NCBI GenBank assembly: GCA_027886175.1
Contig: JAJNNQ010000009.1
Location: forward strand, 23,239,501 to 23,303,500
Reading direction: 5' to 3'
DNA length: 64,000 nt
Source: Phylloscopus collybita
Taxonomy: Eukaryota > Chordata > Aves > Passeriformes > Phylloscopidae
The notes under the pieces are model-generated. The model saw only the letters and a list, made by a program, of their open reading frames with translations, was not told where the DNA came from and did not search any database. Numbering within the stretch: position 1 is the stretch's first letter; each line of letters opens with the position of its first letter. Position numbers and translations under genes: made by a program. This document shows, one piece after another, positions 38,438 through 50,923 of the stretch.

Positions 38438-40492
38438 ATCTGTTTCTCTTAAAATAAAACATTTTAAGACTGCTGAGGTGATCAATCAGCAACCATTGCC
38501 TGAAATCCTAGTTTTATTTGAATAAAATACTCTCTAATACAAATAAAAATGAACTGTGAGTGCCTAGCTTGACACAAATGAATTGTCAAAATATGACATT
38601 AGAGATATTAAAGCCAAACATTTCAATCTTGGATGGAATTCACATGCTTTCTAGAGATGCACACTGGTTCTTGAACTAACCCAGTTTTTCTTGCCATTGT
38701 ATCCGTCTCTATTTTTCTTTTTCGCATGACTTGTTAATAGAGAATTTTAACACTGTCAGATCAGCCAGCTCTCCAGCATGGTTTTGGGTCCTGATCCTGC
38801 AGTGTTAGTGTGACAGCTAATTAACTCTGAAGCTTTCTCTCAAAGTGAGTCAGTTATTTCCTCCTGAAATAAACCCACATGATTGAGGCTATGGAGATTA
38901 TGAATCTCAAAAAAAATTAGATGGGTTTATGTATGCATGTATGGTATAGATGAGCAGATAAACCTGCACTAAGTTTGGCTCTCCTGACCCTGCTCTAGCT
39001 CTGTGCAGCTTAACATTTGCACACTTACTGCACTGTAATGATGCAACACTTCAGCACCCCCACCGAGTTTCTGTGCTTCAAGCTGCCACACTGAAGCATT
39101 GAACAGAAGGGAACAGTGGATGCTAGCATGTCTGTCACAGAAAGAAGGGCCACAGGTGGGTCCCAAGGCAAGGGTGCAGTTGCAATTGTTCAGCTCTAGA
39201 CAGAGCCTTCAACAGCACAGGCATAACTGGCCTGAGAGCCTTCTAGGAGGGCATCCATGTCAGCAGAGGTCACTTTTCTCTGTCATTCGCCCTCTTTTGT
39301 TTCCCAATGTTGTTAGCTTTTTATGCAAATTTTGCATGAAGATACTAACAGTACTGAAGATGTTGATTCTCTATTTTGGTTAGCCATTGTTACTTCCTCC
39401 TTTTTTCTGTTTTACACTCAGCATAAAACTCCCATGGTGCTTCCTAGTTACAAAATAAAAATAGATTTATTTAATACGAAAAAGCAGCAATTTTGGCTTG
39501 CCGCCAGTTTTTTTGCACGTTCCAAAGATCTCTTTTCAGCTTTCATTATTGTAATTGAATATCAAAGCCCTCTGTTGTCACCTGAGCAAGTGTCCATATT
39601 ATAATCTACTTTATTAAATTTTTAATGATTTTCATAACCCAGGAAGACTCTTCTGATGGCTTTTCAGAAGTGATGACTCATGTAATTTCCTTATATTCAT
39701 ACGGCAAATCGCAAGAGTAAGTAGAGACAAACCTCTCCTATACTTTTTCAAAGGGGTCACAAAATATTATTGTGTACTTTGTGCAACCTATTTTCTATAG
39801 GAATTTTAATTTTAGAACAGCTTTTTGAAAGTGCTATAATATTGTTTGCTGATTGCTCATGACTTATGCTCAGTTTTAATGATGAAATTCCCATCAATTA
39901 ATTCGTGCTCAAAGACTTACCTATTTTGAAGCATTAATAAATTCAGCTGCAGATAGCTTTTAAAATAATTTTGTGCTATTTGTCATTAGTTATCCTTAAT
40001 GAGTTTTGATACAGAAGCTTCTTTTGAAGCTGAACCTCAATACCTACAAAAGACATGTTTTGAAAGAAATGTCTTCTTTTATTACAGTGAGAAATACCAG
40101 ATTAGGTCTGTTTTTTCAAAGGTGATTTGGATTCTAATAGCATCACAAAATCATTATCTAGAAAAAATCTGAAATACTTTAAAATTCAGAGATGATAAAT
40201 GCTGTGATAGAATTGCTTATTTCTTAAATCAGTGTGGTTTTGGATGTTATCTAGTTACAATGACATTAAAGACCAAGTAATACAGTTTTATTTTGATAAC
40301 TTGTGGATTCTATATACTAGTTAGGTATTGGTATAAGACAGACTGGATTTGGCAGGTGGAAATTTAACAGTAATAACTGTGGGTAGGATTTAGTCTGATT
40401 TTTCAACAAGAAACATGAAGTTCTTGCACTTATATGGCATCTATTCATGTCTTCTCTTGAGGACTGCAGCTAAATGAACAAAATCACCATCC

Positions 40493-40512
40493 TTTTTTTT
40501 TTTTTTTTTTTT
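40493..40512. repeat. Poly(T) run, 20 bases
   Basis: Uninterrupted T20 followed by AAATACG. No attached element was recognised. Confidence 0.85.
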
Positions 40513-42115
40513 AAATACGTACATTATTGGGATATTTGTCTTTATATTTTCTATTTTCAAAAATTAATTCTCGTTCTCTAAAACCAAACATTTTGAGATA
40601 ATAAACAGTTGAAGTGAACAACAAGGAAAGTTTCAGGGGATATAAAGAGAACTTTAATTCAGCTATCTACGGTGTGAGTTAGTCCCAGAAAGGAGTTTTT
40701 CTGGATCATACATTAGGGGAGAATCCATTTTGTCATTGACAGGTCTGACTCCACACTATCCCCCAGATTTATACTAAAACATATTAATATACACACATGT
40801 ATTTAATGTCCATTAGTTTTTAAGTTTTTTTTCCCTGCAGCTACTCTTACAGGGTTAAAAATTCATTCATTTTAGCCCTATGAGATTTCTATGTGTATTT
40901 CACTCTATGTTGTTGCATATAAAGATGTGACTCTTTAGAGGACTATAAGTCCTAGAACAAAATGTATTTCTAGATGTTAGAAGAACAAATCCATTTTTTT
41001 TTCCTTTTGTGGCTACAAATTTGAGAAACATCTTAAGACAAAATTCTCAAGTCTTGTCATTAAGAGAAATTCTGGTTTGTTATTCTTGTCCTGAAACAAC
41101 TGGAAGACTTTTCAAAGCCACCTTTTGCAATTGTACCAAGTAGTCCTGTAAGATAGTGTTGCATTCATAAATCATTGTATTTGGCTCATGTCATGGCTTA
41201 TATAAAGTGCAGAAGGGGATACTGTGAGGTTCCATGTCATTTCTGTCAGCCCTTCCATGGGATTAACCTATTAAAGCAGAGGGCAGACTAAAATTTCCAT
41301 GGAAGATGATCCCCATGGTAATGGCACAGCTAGTGACAAACACACCACTACTGGGATTATGGCAAGGAATTCAAATATATATTTCAGTAAAAGTCAGACT
41401 GTATCTACCTTTTGATGTCCTTCCTAACATTTACTCATGTTTTACTTATTTCTTGCTGTGTGGAAAAGGTGATGTTTTGGTTTTTTTCACTCTCCTCTGA
41501 TGGATTTTTGTCCAGCTTAGGTTATTAGCAGAGCAGATGGAAAATAGGAATTCTTTATGGAACATATTTCAAGACTTGTTTCACTCAACCTACAATATGT
41601 ATGAGACTTCTGTAGATTCATTAGATTGTTTTATACTGGAATACATGTCTTGGACAAAGTACCTAAGGGAAGTTGTATATTTCAGCTGAAATCCCTCCTA
41701 TAGCATGTATTTATATTTTTATTAGAACATCAATTCAGAATCAATGATTATTGTTTGTGGTAGGCTGAGTGCAGAGGCTGCATTGACAAATCACTAAGAG
41801 TGATAATTCTAGCAACTGAAATAAAAGCAGTACTCAAACACCAACTGTTTCAGTGGAAACATCCCCTCCTGACAGGAATGGAATGATATGCCCCTTTCTC
41901 CCAAGGTTTTGGATATCTCTTCTTATTCTATTATTCTTGTCTGAGACAAGAGTGGGTTAATGCACCTTGAGTCTGAGCAATGCTGTTGACACTGACTTCC
42001 AGGCATTTCTTAGCTGGAAACAGAGGAATTGTGGGCTGTACAAATGGGCTGTTGCACTGTTTGAAAATCAGATGTACTGCCAACCTGCCAAGCTCATTGT
42101 GCAGTAATCAATAGC

Positions 42116-42394
42116 TTGATGTTCATTTGGCAGAGGTACAGAGCTACCCTAGGGTCAATACTGGAGCTGGTATTATTCAATATCTTCATCAGCAGGCTGG
42201 ATGATGTGACATTATACACTCTCAGCAAATTTATGGATGACAGTACATCAAGGAGAAAATTGATTGAAATACCAAATGGCAGAATTTTGATCCAGAAGGA
42301 CCACAGGAAAACACAAAAATGGACCAGCTGTAGCCTCATGGTGTTCAATATGAAAAGTATAAATATCCCAGCCCTAAGAAAAATAACTATGTAA
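42116..42394 (+). pseudogene. CR1 ORF2 reverse transcriptase fragment (dead)
   Basis: A 92-codon open stretch inside the CR1 piece above. In active elements this protein is the CR1 ORF2 product, an endonuclease and reverse transcriptase that copies the element's RNA into the genome. Only the palm region around the paired aspartates (residues 41-42) is left; the endonuclease, fingers and most of the thumb are absent. The nominal start codon is not a real start, since this is internal sequence of the original protein. There is no promoter and it is not expected to be translated. The identification rests on the LFNIF...LDD and LSKF.DD blocks at the expected spacing. Confidence 0.75.
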
Positions 42395-42715
42395 ATCTTC
42401 ATAGGCTGGGAACTGACTGACTGAGTAGCAGACCTGTCAAAAACAACCTGAGCAGTCAGATTGGATGTCAGTTTGGATACCAGCCAATATTTTGCTCTCC
42501 TTTCAGATAAGACAAACCTTGCAAACCGGTTTAGATGAAGCTCAGAGAAACATTAGCAAGAACATTGCCAGTGGATCAAACAAAACGTCTGTAGTTATTT
42601 CCCTTGGGAAAATTCATCTGCTTTTGGGCTGTTTCAAGAAGGACATTGAGAAACCCAGTGTCCAGTGGATTATTGTCAAGATGGTCAAGAACCTCAAGAA
42701 AGATTCGTGAACAGT
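42125..42715 (+). mobile_element. CR1 LINE fragment with reverse transcriptase remnant
   Basis: About 590 bp derived from the C-terminal part of the CR1 reverse transcriptase and the sequence just after it. The frame from 42116 to 42394 (92 codons, stop at 42392-42394) shows the LFNIFISRLDD segment at residues 20-30 and LSKFMDD at residues 36-42. The family's catalytic motif is usually a FADD type, so the second residue appears changed here, while both aspartates remain. Upstream, LGSILELVLFN fits the segment that leads into the palm. A second frame, 42465-42710, lies in another phase and covers later CR1 sequence, including GTTTCAAGAAGGACATTGAG in the nucleotides. The frame change, stop codon and missing N-terminal part make this a dead 5'-truncated copy. 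The 3' UTR and tail are not seen, so it is also 3'-incomplete or too decayed to follow. Confidence 0.85.
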
Positions 42716-43340
42716 CATGGTTGTTGATAAATGTGTAGTTTGACATAATATTGATACAGCAACGCACATGGTTTCATTATCTCATGCTTACAATGTATAT
42801 TTGAAGATTTTTGTTTGTTTGTTTGTTTTGTTTGTTTGTTTTGTATTACTGACTTTCAGGAATGACCATTCTCAGATTCAGAGATTATTACACAGAAATT
42901 GAAAAGATATGACCTCTCATGCCTTTCCCAGATGATCCCAGCTGGGGAGCAGTAGATTTCAAAGATAATACTAATGGAGTTCTTCACTTCTGAAAAAGTT
43001 TTAAGATGTCAAGAGACTCATATAGCAAATTCTCGAGGTGTTTTGTATCATTATTTTGCATTGCACATAGAGAAGATGTCTTTTTTAAGTAATCATTGAT
43101 TTTTGTGCAGTGACAAATGACACTAGCAACTAGGACCTTTAGTGCCTGTCTTAATTTAGTCTTTTTCTGTATCTGCAGGTGCGATTTTTCATCTATAATA
43201 ATGTGCTACAAGGATATGCAGATGACTGCTTCCAGAAACTCATGTGATGAAGTATCTGACATTACAGCTAGTGCCTTCAATTCAGTGTGATTCCTAAGCA
43301 TGAAGCTGCATCAACAAAACAGTGACCTGGTTTAGCTTAA
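42716..43340. other. Noncoding sequence with a TTTG tract
   Basis: About 620 bp after the CR1 fragment. It holds the G/T tract at 42808-42844 and otherwise nothing recognised. Confidence 0.5.
42808..42844 (+). repeat. (TTTG)n tract
   Basis: Thirty-seven consecutive G/T bases made of TTTG units with one or two length changes (TTTTG). Confidence 0.85.
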
Positions 43341-43739
43341 AAAGCAAGTCTAGCTGTACAGAGCCCTTTGCAGAATCTGGGTCTTATTTTTACCATATGG
43401 ATAGTGTATATAAAAGAAAATATCGTAGTCATGCTGAGAATGGCCTACTTTGCAGTGTGCCTGGATACTGGAATGGCTCAGCAGGGTCATTTAGATACTG
43501 TAATTCTCTTCTCAGCAAAGTGAATGATCTTGGCATGCGGTGTGTAGATGATAACTACAGGCTCTGTATTCATGGCTGCAGCATTTGGACCACTGATTGT
43601 GTTGCTGCCAGAACAGACACTGAATTTAGCTCTAAGTGGTCTGCAAGCCAAGGTAGGACTTGCTGCATATCTTGCACGTAGCTCTATATATTTATTCTTC
43701 CTTTGCTGTTGGTCATTATGTATTCAGTTGCTATTATGA
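43341..43739 (+). other. Unusually open region, possible old coding relic
   Basis: In the frame running 43341-43739 only two stops occur before the end (TGA at 43521, TAG at 43545). A hydrophobic segment lies just after the second stop (FMAAAFGPLIVLL within 43548-43739). A second frame (43322-43681, 119 codons) is open over the same bases. An AG at 43559-43560 and a GT after AAGCCAAG at 43650-43651 could be read as splice sites. I recognise no protein family. Two overlapping open frames may simply reflect fewer A and T here, so a true relic gene is doubtful. Confidence 0.15.
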
Positions 43740-44647
43740 ACATAGTGCTCTTCACTTCTTGTCTGAACATCTTGTTCTTTCTATAAGGTTCCAGACCTGT
43801 TGGGAAATCAGCCAGGTATGCTGAAGCTCTCCTCTTTGGAATTTAATGTGCTGTGTTATGCAGCACATTGTGTGCATCTATGCAGGCTGCAGGCAGCCCC
43901 ACTAGGGACTTCAGTGCTTTATAGGCTTGTAAAAATAGGGTGGTTGGTTTTCCTTCACAAGTCATGATAACAAAGTGGCAGTGCAATCTCAGGGAAGTGA
44001 TTTCTCACTCCTACAGAAACCTGATGTAATACCTGACACTGGCCTTTGGCACAGAGCACTCACTTTCCATCTTTTCTACTATATTGATGAGTCTGTTAAT
44101 ACTTTAGTATGTAACCTGGTGCCAGGGAGGTAAAAATTTGCTGTGCCTTTTCACCTGGAGGCGTGTTTGGTGCTGTTCTGCTTGATTACTTGGACACACT
44201 CCTGCCCTGGCTGTCTGCGAGATACTTGCCCATATGTGTGTAAAAGTGTGCTGACAATTCTGCAGGATTTTTTTTTCTGGTTAATTTTCAGAAAACGTAG
44301 TTTAAGAACTGAGGTAAAAAAAATTGGATCAATGATTCTGGAAAAGAAGGTAGGTCTAAAATCAGAAAGACAAATAATCATTTAAATAGTCTAAACCCAG
44401 ATCTTCTAAACAATTAGAAATACATCCTTGATTTTGATGTTGTCCTCCATGTACTCTAAAAATATAGAAGAAATGGCATGAAGCGTAGATGAGCAGAAGG
44501 AGCACAGATTAGTATTTAAACTACAATGAAATGATTTTAATGAGAAGTAAAAGATTCTCAAACAGTGGGGACCAGCTGATTGAATTGCCCTGTGTTGCTT
44601 TGAAAATGTAGTTAAAATTTGACAAGCACCTGGGAGCATAATTCTAA

Positions 44648-44691
44648 GAAAGAAAGAGACATTTAAGCTATTTAAGCTGTTTCTTTCTTTC
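44648..44691. repeat. 14-bp inverted repeat with duplicated 9-mer inside
   Basis: The arms 44648-44661 (GAAAGAAAGAGACA) and 44678-44691 (TGTTTCTTTCTTTC) pair at 13 of 14 positions. Between them ATTTAAGCT occurs twice head to tail (44661-44669, 44670-44678), overlapping the arm edges by one base. Confidence 0.8.
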
Positions 44692-46350
44692 AAGTTCTCA
44701 AACAATAAATAAAACACAAAAATTATTTTTAAAAATGTATTATTCTTGAACCCCAATACAATAATAAAATCTGCCTGCTCATTTTGTATTCCAGTACTCA
44801 AAATCCTAATCAAATAAAGAAGGAATAGGGAGATCTTTTACCTAAGGCGATTAGACCTTTAATTAGTCCATAATATGTAATTTTCTCTGTTGGAAACTAG
44901 TGCTGGTAAAGTTGGTACTATCAGGACATTGGTCATCCAATTTCAAAGTGGACAAGAACTGACTGATTCATGTCAGGTTGTTTTATCCGTATTTCCTATA
45001 AAAGGGAGAAAAGGGGGACAAAAGAACTTATTTTTCCCTGGCATTCTTTCAGATTGGAATTCAGCTGTTCACGAGCTATAATCCACTGATTTCAAAGCAA
45101 AAAAGGATTGTCTTCAGTTTAGGAAAAAAACTCTAAAAGTCAATTTGATTGACTTTTCCCATGTATATTCTGTGAGATACATTCAATATAGCCTCATTTC
45201 CAATTCATGGTCTCCTGCCATCTGTCTTGTATGTATGCTTATATGTAAGTTTGTTCCTTTGTTCTCTTCTAGGGTGAGCCAAAGTGACTTTGTGAGGCAA
45301 AATCCACTTGCAGTTTTGGGGATAATTTGTTCCTATAGTTTCTTGCAACCATAGGTACAAGTAGGACTGCAGCTTGCTGTCCCAGTAGGCTTTTGTCGTC
45401 AGTCTCTCCCACACACCCTCTTTCCCCATGGGATGTACAACAGAGACCTGCTGGCCGTGCTACTGAAGAGAAGATACTGTGAGGGCCCTGCCGTGCCCTG
45501 GGAGGGTGTGATTCAAGGCAGGGTATGTGGACAGATGAAGAACTTTCAAAGACAGGAATATTAGAAAATCTGAAATGCTAGAGACAAACATCAAACTATT
45601 CATTGACAGTGCAATTCTGCAGGAGAAGTGAAACATTCAGTCATAAGAGCTTTTTTTCCCATCCATGGAAATTTTGTCACTAGAATCATAATTACAAAAA
45701 TCAGCTCAATATGGCTACTGAAATCATGAAGGATTAAGTGAAATGGTATGTTTCTGTAGGCAATAATTACAATTATTGTAAATCTAACATCAGGGGTTAT
45801 GATCTTGTCATGTACACAGAATCACTTTAGCTGTCTACCGAGAGTTGGAGCCTCAAGTAAAAAGTCAATACAACTCTAATTCTGTAATTGTAGCTGAAAA
45901 TCTTTCCTCAACATCACTACTGAGCATTGATTGCTAGTGAGGCTTTAAGAATTGGTGGCATTTTCCTAATCATATGGTTACTATTTATTCCTGGATGATT
46001 TCTGGAAAGGGGAGCTGGATTCTTAGAAATCAGGTTCACTAGTATAGATTAATTTGAAGGAAGTAGTCGTATGTATATTCTTGCTGCTGGACTAGCAGCT
46101 CCAAAATATCAGTCATGAAAAATTCTGAAAGGATGAGTGATTTAGCCTGCTGAACAAGGAAAAAAAAAAAAAGACAAAAGGTGCAAATTTTTTTTGTAAG
46201 GAACAAAGGAGACAATGTGGCAGGCAGAGTGTAGTGATCAGAGTTGGGAATAGAAGTGAGACCATGACCATTGTGGAAAGGATATTGTGCCGAATTTCAA
46301 AAGCAAGGACATGCACAGTAAAACATGGAACTTAAAAAAAATTGTTCTAC

Positions 46351-46399
46351 AGACGTCAATTAAGGCTATTAAGGCTAATATTGCAGAAGTCAATTAAGG
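46351..46399 (+). repeat. Short nested direct repeats
   Basis: TTAAGGCTA occurs twice in tandem (46360-46377), and the 15-mer AGACGTCAATTAAGG at 46351 recurs with one change at 46385. These look like small replication-slippage products. Confidence 0.65.
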
Positions 46400-48806
46400 T
46401 ATATAGGTCAATGTATGTCAATATGCAAAATAAAATGCTAAGAAGGAAAGAAGGGCCAACTTGGAAAATGGAAAGAAAAGTGAAGGGAAACAAGAACTGT
46501 ATTTGCAAGAAATGTGTAGATTTGTGAGCATGGATGTGAAAGCGTGAATATGAGGGGAAATGAACAATGAGAATTAATATTTACTTTGCAGTCTAGTCTC
46601 AGTGATTGATTATAGGAAGGAAAAATACTGAAAAATATATAGAGATATGTCTTCTGAAGTTCAATTTTAGAGTTTCTATTTTAATGGTTTGGAAAAGTTA
46701 GAAAGGTAATCTGAGGTGAGACAATAATATGAATCCTGATTAAAGGCAAAGCAATGACAGAAGTCAAGTTGAAAAAGACAGTGGCTGAATACAAAACCCA
46801 TAATTTTCTGAGTTCCCCCTTCCTCTGCTTTGCATATATAAAATACAAAACTTGTATTAACTGCAAGCCTGGGTTGTTTGAGGAGTTTTGTTTATCACTG
46901 CTATGAATCTAGAGTATCAGACCAGAAATCATCAAGATTATATGCATATAATAAGAAAAGAGTCTGTCTACTTACTTCTAACTAATCAAGAAATGGTATC
47001 ATTGCATAAGATGACTTTGGCAACTAGTCAGATTTAGATTATGTTAATGTAACATCTGAAAGTGATTGTTGTAAACAGGGAGGCAGCATCATATGAGAGA
47101 GAAAGAAATAAAGAAAAGGCCAAATGCTTTCTGCTGCTGCTGCTCCAGGTACTGAAGGGAGACAAGGCAGATCTGCAGTGGATGTCCTCCCCAGCCATTC
47201 TGAGGTTGTTATTGTCCCATTTTATTTCAAGTATGAGTTTAAAAGTGGACATGGACTGTGAATAGAGTGCCTTGGGAAACTTTAAAAATTGGATAAATAA
47301 AAATATTTATCTTTTTGCCATTGAAATAAAACATTCTAAGGGTGTGTTCCACCATCTGGGAATGTCTTCTGGTAAATTACTCATGACCACCTACAGCAGA
47401 TATTCAGAAAGTCTATTCCTTGCTTTTGTTTTCTCTATTATTTGTTCCCTGCCAGTACCTATTTCTGGTTCATAAATTCTTCAAAAGGCAAAATGAAGAC
47501 ACTTAAAAATCCTGATACTTCTCCTCTACCACAGCATAAGACTGCTGAGAGACAGATCAGAACAAATGGTTGCTTCTTCAGGGGGAGCTCCACCCCATAG
47601 ATGACTGTTTTATATCTGTTTTTACATCAATACTTTGGTAGTGATGAGAGAAAACTACTGATTTGCCTTGGGCATATGATATAAACCAAAATTATTTTTG
47701 GAGAGGTACTTTCACAGCACAAACTCCTCAGAGCACAGAGCACTTGAAGGGCTGTGTTTTCATTGACATTCCATTAGTGCCAACAGAAGCTGTATTTGTA
47801 ACTCCCTGTGTAATTCCAGAAACTTCAGTAAAAACTGTAAAAAACCTGTCACCTTCCTGACTTTTCAGAAATCTTTTATGCGACTCAGATTTTGCTTCAG
47901 AATTTCAGCTGCTGATTTTTCTTTTTTTGTTAAAAGTCTATGGGGTTATTTTACTGTAAACAAAATTGAAAAGGCCAATTTTCTTCTGACTAAGCTTGAT
48001 TAACTTTTTGTCTCTACCCTAGTAAAATTGATTTCCTGTTCAGAAAGATTTAACAAATTATATTAATTTAAATGCACTCAAAGCCATGATGTTTATTAAC
48101 GATACAGCAAATGTGCCTCTCAGCTTGCAAGATGTAACTACTTAATCTTGCAGTTCTCTGCTGGACTGCATGCCAAAAGCAAATACATGCTCTATGAATT
48201 CTAGAAAATGTGTAATAGCTACTTCCCATTACTCATGATGACTGTAGCTAATGTCAAAACAGAAGTTTAGAGGCATTTGCAGGAAGATGCAGAAATCCTG
48301 GTGAGAAGTCAGTATGAGCTACAGCCTGTGCCTAGAAGGTAACAGCACAGCTGACAGGAGTGAAGGGATAATCATAGGCTGGTAAGAGGTTTCAGCTGGG
48401 GATGTCTTCCTTCCCAGAATTTCTCACTTCTTTCCAAATCTCTGTGAGAAAATTGGCCCAGGCTTTTCTTACCCTTTGCAGATATTTGAAATAGTAAGAG
48501 CTGCTGAAAGGGGGCATATGCCTGAGTGAAGCAAGGAGGGATGAACCTTTTCCTTGTGCCAGAGCAACAACCTTCATGACTTGGAGAAGAAAATACTGAT
48601 GTTTGAGCTGAAGAGCTGAAAGATGGGAAGGATGCTTTTCTTACAGGTTACTCAGGGGTTACTCTTTCCATTGGTGGCCACAAAAAAAAAAATCAAATTA
48701 ATATTTATGCCTTAATACTATTAGGGACTTGACATTGCTATCTTGGAGAGAATATTTAGGATTAAGTAGTCAAATTTTGGTTATTTAAGGCCTGGAACAA
48801 CTCCAC

Positions 48807-48930
48807 TGTGTGGTGGTGTTTTTTGTTTTTGTTTTTTTTTGGTTGTGGTGGTTTTTTTGGTGGGTTTGGTTTTTTTTTTTTTTTTTGGTGGGGATTTTTT
48901 TGGTGGTTGGTTTTTTTTTTTTGGTTTGGT
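48807..48930 (+). repeat. Long G/T-biased tract
   Basis: In 124 bases only one (A at 48894) is not G or T. Long T runs alternate with GGTGG and GGTTGG groups. The bias continues less strictly to about 48958, where runs of G precede AAGGGTCC. The three frames here that encode poly-Lys/Asn/His or poly-Phe/Trp/Val strings are produced by the tract and are not genes. Confidence 0.92.
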
Positions 48931-50910
48931 CTGTTTTTTTGATGGTGGGGGGAAGGGTCCTTTTTCTTTTTGAAAGGATTTCTAGGGCTTGCAAAGTGAA
49001 ACCTGAACTGCATGTGTATTAAGTGGATAAAGAGATCACAGATTCTCATGCAGAGGAATGATTGACTGACTAGGAGAAAGAAAAAAAAAAACAAAAAACT
49101 ATATATAATGGAAATTTCTGTTAATGCTCAGCCAACGTATTAATGCTCAGGACCAATGACTATAACCTGACCCAATGATACTTCCATTTGTTCTCTCATT
49201 TTAGTAGGATTCAGTCTAATGGGATTTCAATACTACCTACTTGTGATGTTGAAACTGTAAACTTCACTTTATCTCTGTGAAAACTGGGACTTTTCATTTT
49301 CTTCTTGAAACAGTGGTTTGAAGCTATATTGTATGTGATAAAAGGCTTCTGTATTGTTTTCCAGAGATAGCCAGAGCCCAGTACCCAAGGGAGTGACCTC
49401 TATGTTTACTTCTGAAAGTATTTTGTAATCCTGAAATACAACTTGATGGGTAGGAATGTCAGTTTCTCTTACAATTGAGTCAGAATCCTGATAGTTTCAC
49501 ACTTCTACTGCTTCTGCTTGGTACTGCTGCTAAAAAATATTAAAAAGTCAGTGAAATGTCATAAGTTTCACACTCAGAGAAGGATGGACAAAGCCTTGTC
49601 TCTGGATTTGTAAATGCTCACACAGAACCAAAAACGTATCTTGAATGCTTCCATTGCAGAGGCTTTGCTTCTGGTCTGACAGCCAGAAACTGAATTGTGT
49701 TGTACATGAACATTTTTCACCCAGTGAAAATACAAGCAGTTCTCTGAAATCAGGAGTGACTGGGATTTTATCGATTAGGGAAGATTAGCTCACCGCAGAA
49801 ACTGTTGTTTAAGGCAAAGCTGTGCAATACACAGCTGGAGATAGGTACTGCTACAGATTAACTGTGTTAGGTGAGAGATGGTGAGAGAAAGGATTCTCTA
49901 TTGAGTAAATGGCCTTTCAGAAAACATTTAGATGAGAGCAATGAGATCCTGTGGAACCTCTAAAATCCACTTGGTTCTAGAAGGAGTTGAGAAGCAACTG
50001 AATATGGCTGTATCCTGAATACAGCTGTAATATTGTTTATGTAATGCTGAAATTTAGATCAGCTCAAAACCTTCAGTATTTTATGGGTGGCCAGAGCCTG
50101 CAGTTGCAGATCACAGCTGCAGTGGGATAAAATGCCAGGGCTAATTTTACATGGATGTAACATAGGGTATCAAAGTGAACAGGCTGACTAACAGCCTTCC
50201 TTCCTAGAGCATGGAAAGCACTTCTCTGGCCTTCAGACCCTGATGCTGAGACAGCTCTACTACTGCTTCCAGTGGAGAGGTCAAGTTGGAAGTGACAATC
50301 CCCTGTTTCACGAAAGTAAGAGGCAGGATCAGTCTTGGTAGAGTATTGATGAATGAAGAGTTAAAAATACATATTCATCTGCATTCAACATGAAAACTTT
50401 GCGATATCAGAATTCCTTGAATTCTCACTTGCCATCCCAAGCCACTCTGTCCTCACTTGTTGGCATGAAAAGTTTTCTTTCTTTCCAACACAAACACATC
50501 TTAAACTTTATATTATGCCAATATACACAAAATCATGGCAGAGTACACCTATTTCACGATACAGCTGCCCATTCTGACCTCAGGAACTAAGGACATGATA
50601 CTGAATGAATATAATCATACCACACAATGCTTTTCATTAAATGATACTTAGCTTTTTCCTTAGCTGTGAAGTCCTTAGATTTTAATTACATTATTATTTT
50701 TTTTCTTCTTTATGAGAAAAAATAGAAAATCAAGAACATTGTTCTTTAAAGAAACGGAACCTGTAATAAAGCTTATGATTCAAGTCATTTATTTGTTTTA
50801 TTATATATACAGAACTGTCATTAAAAGAATACTCGTGGAAAAAAACCAAAAGCTAATTTGATTTCACAGCCCACAGCTTCTATTCAGTAGGTTTCCATTT
50901 CATTTATATA

Positions 50911-50923
50911 CATACATACATAC
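50911..50923 (+). repeat. (CATA)3 microsatellite
   Basis: Three CATA units plus a base, in AT-rich sequence. Confidence 0.7.

Larger units (their letters stand above)
33227..42124. other. Unique noncoding sequence with homopolymers, no gene seen
   Basis: About 8.9 kb of AT-rich sequence. It contains a 21-bp duplication near 33608, a very long poly(T) at 37047, a short inverted repeat near 38415 and a T20 at 40493. Frames up to 95 codons show nothing recognisable. A trinucleotide-like stretch (ACT/GCT units) lies near 35250-35295. Confidence 0.5.

Noticed and set aside
43322..43681. 119-codon open frame, rich in Ser and Cys
   Set aside because: No family resemblance; it competes with another open frame on the same bases. 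Kept only as part of a weak finding.
44406..44813. 135-codon open frame on the minus strand
   Set aside because: It overlaps an inverted repeat and shows no protein-family features; the length is within what chance gives in 64 kb.
48762..49094. Frames encoding Lys/Asn/Pro-rich or Phe/Trp/Val-rich strings
   Set aside because: They are direct products of the G/T-biased tract.
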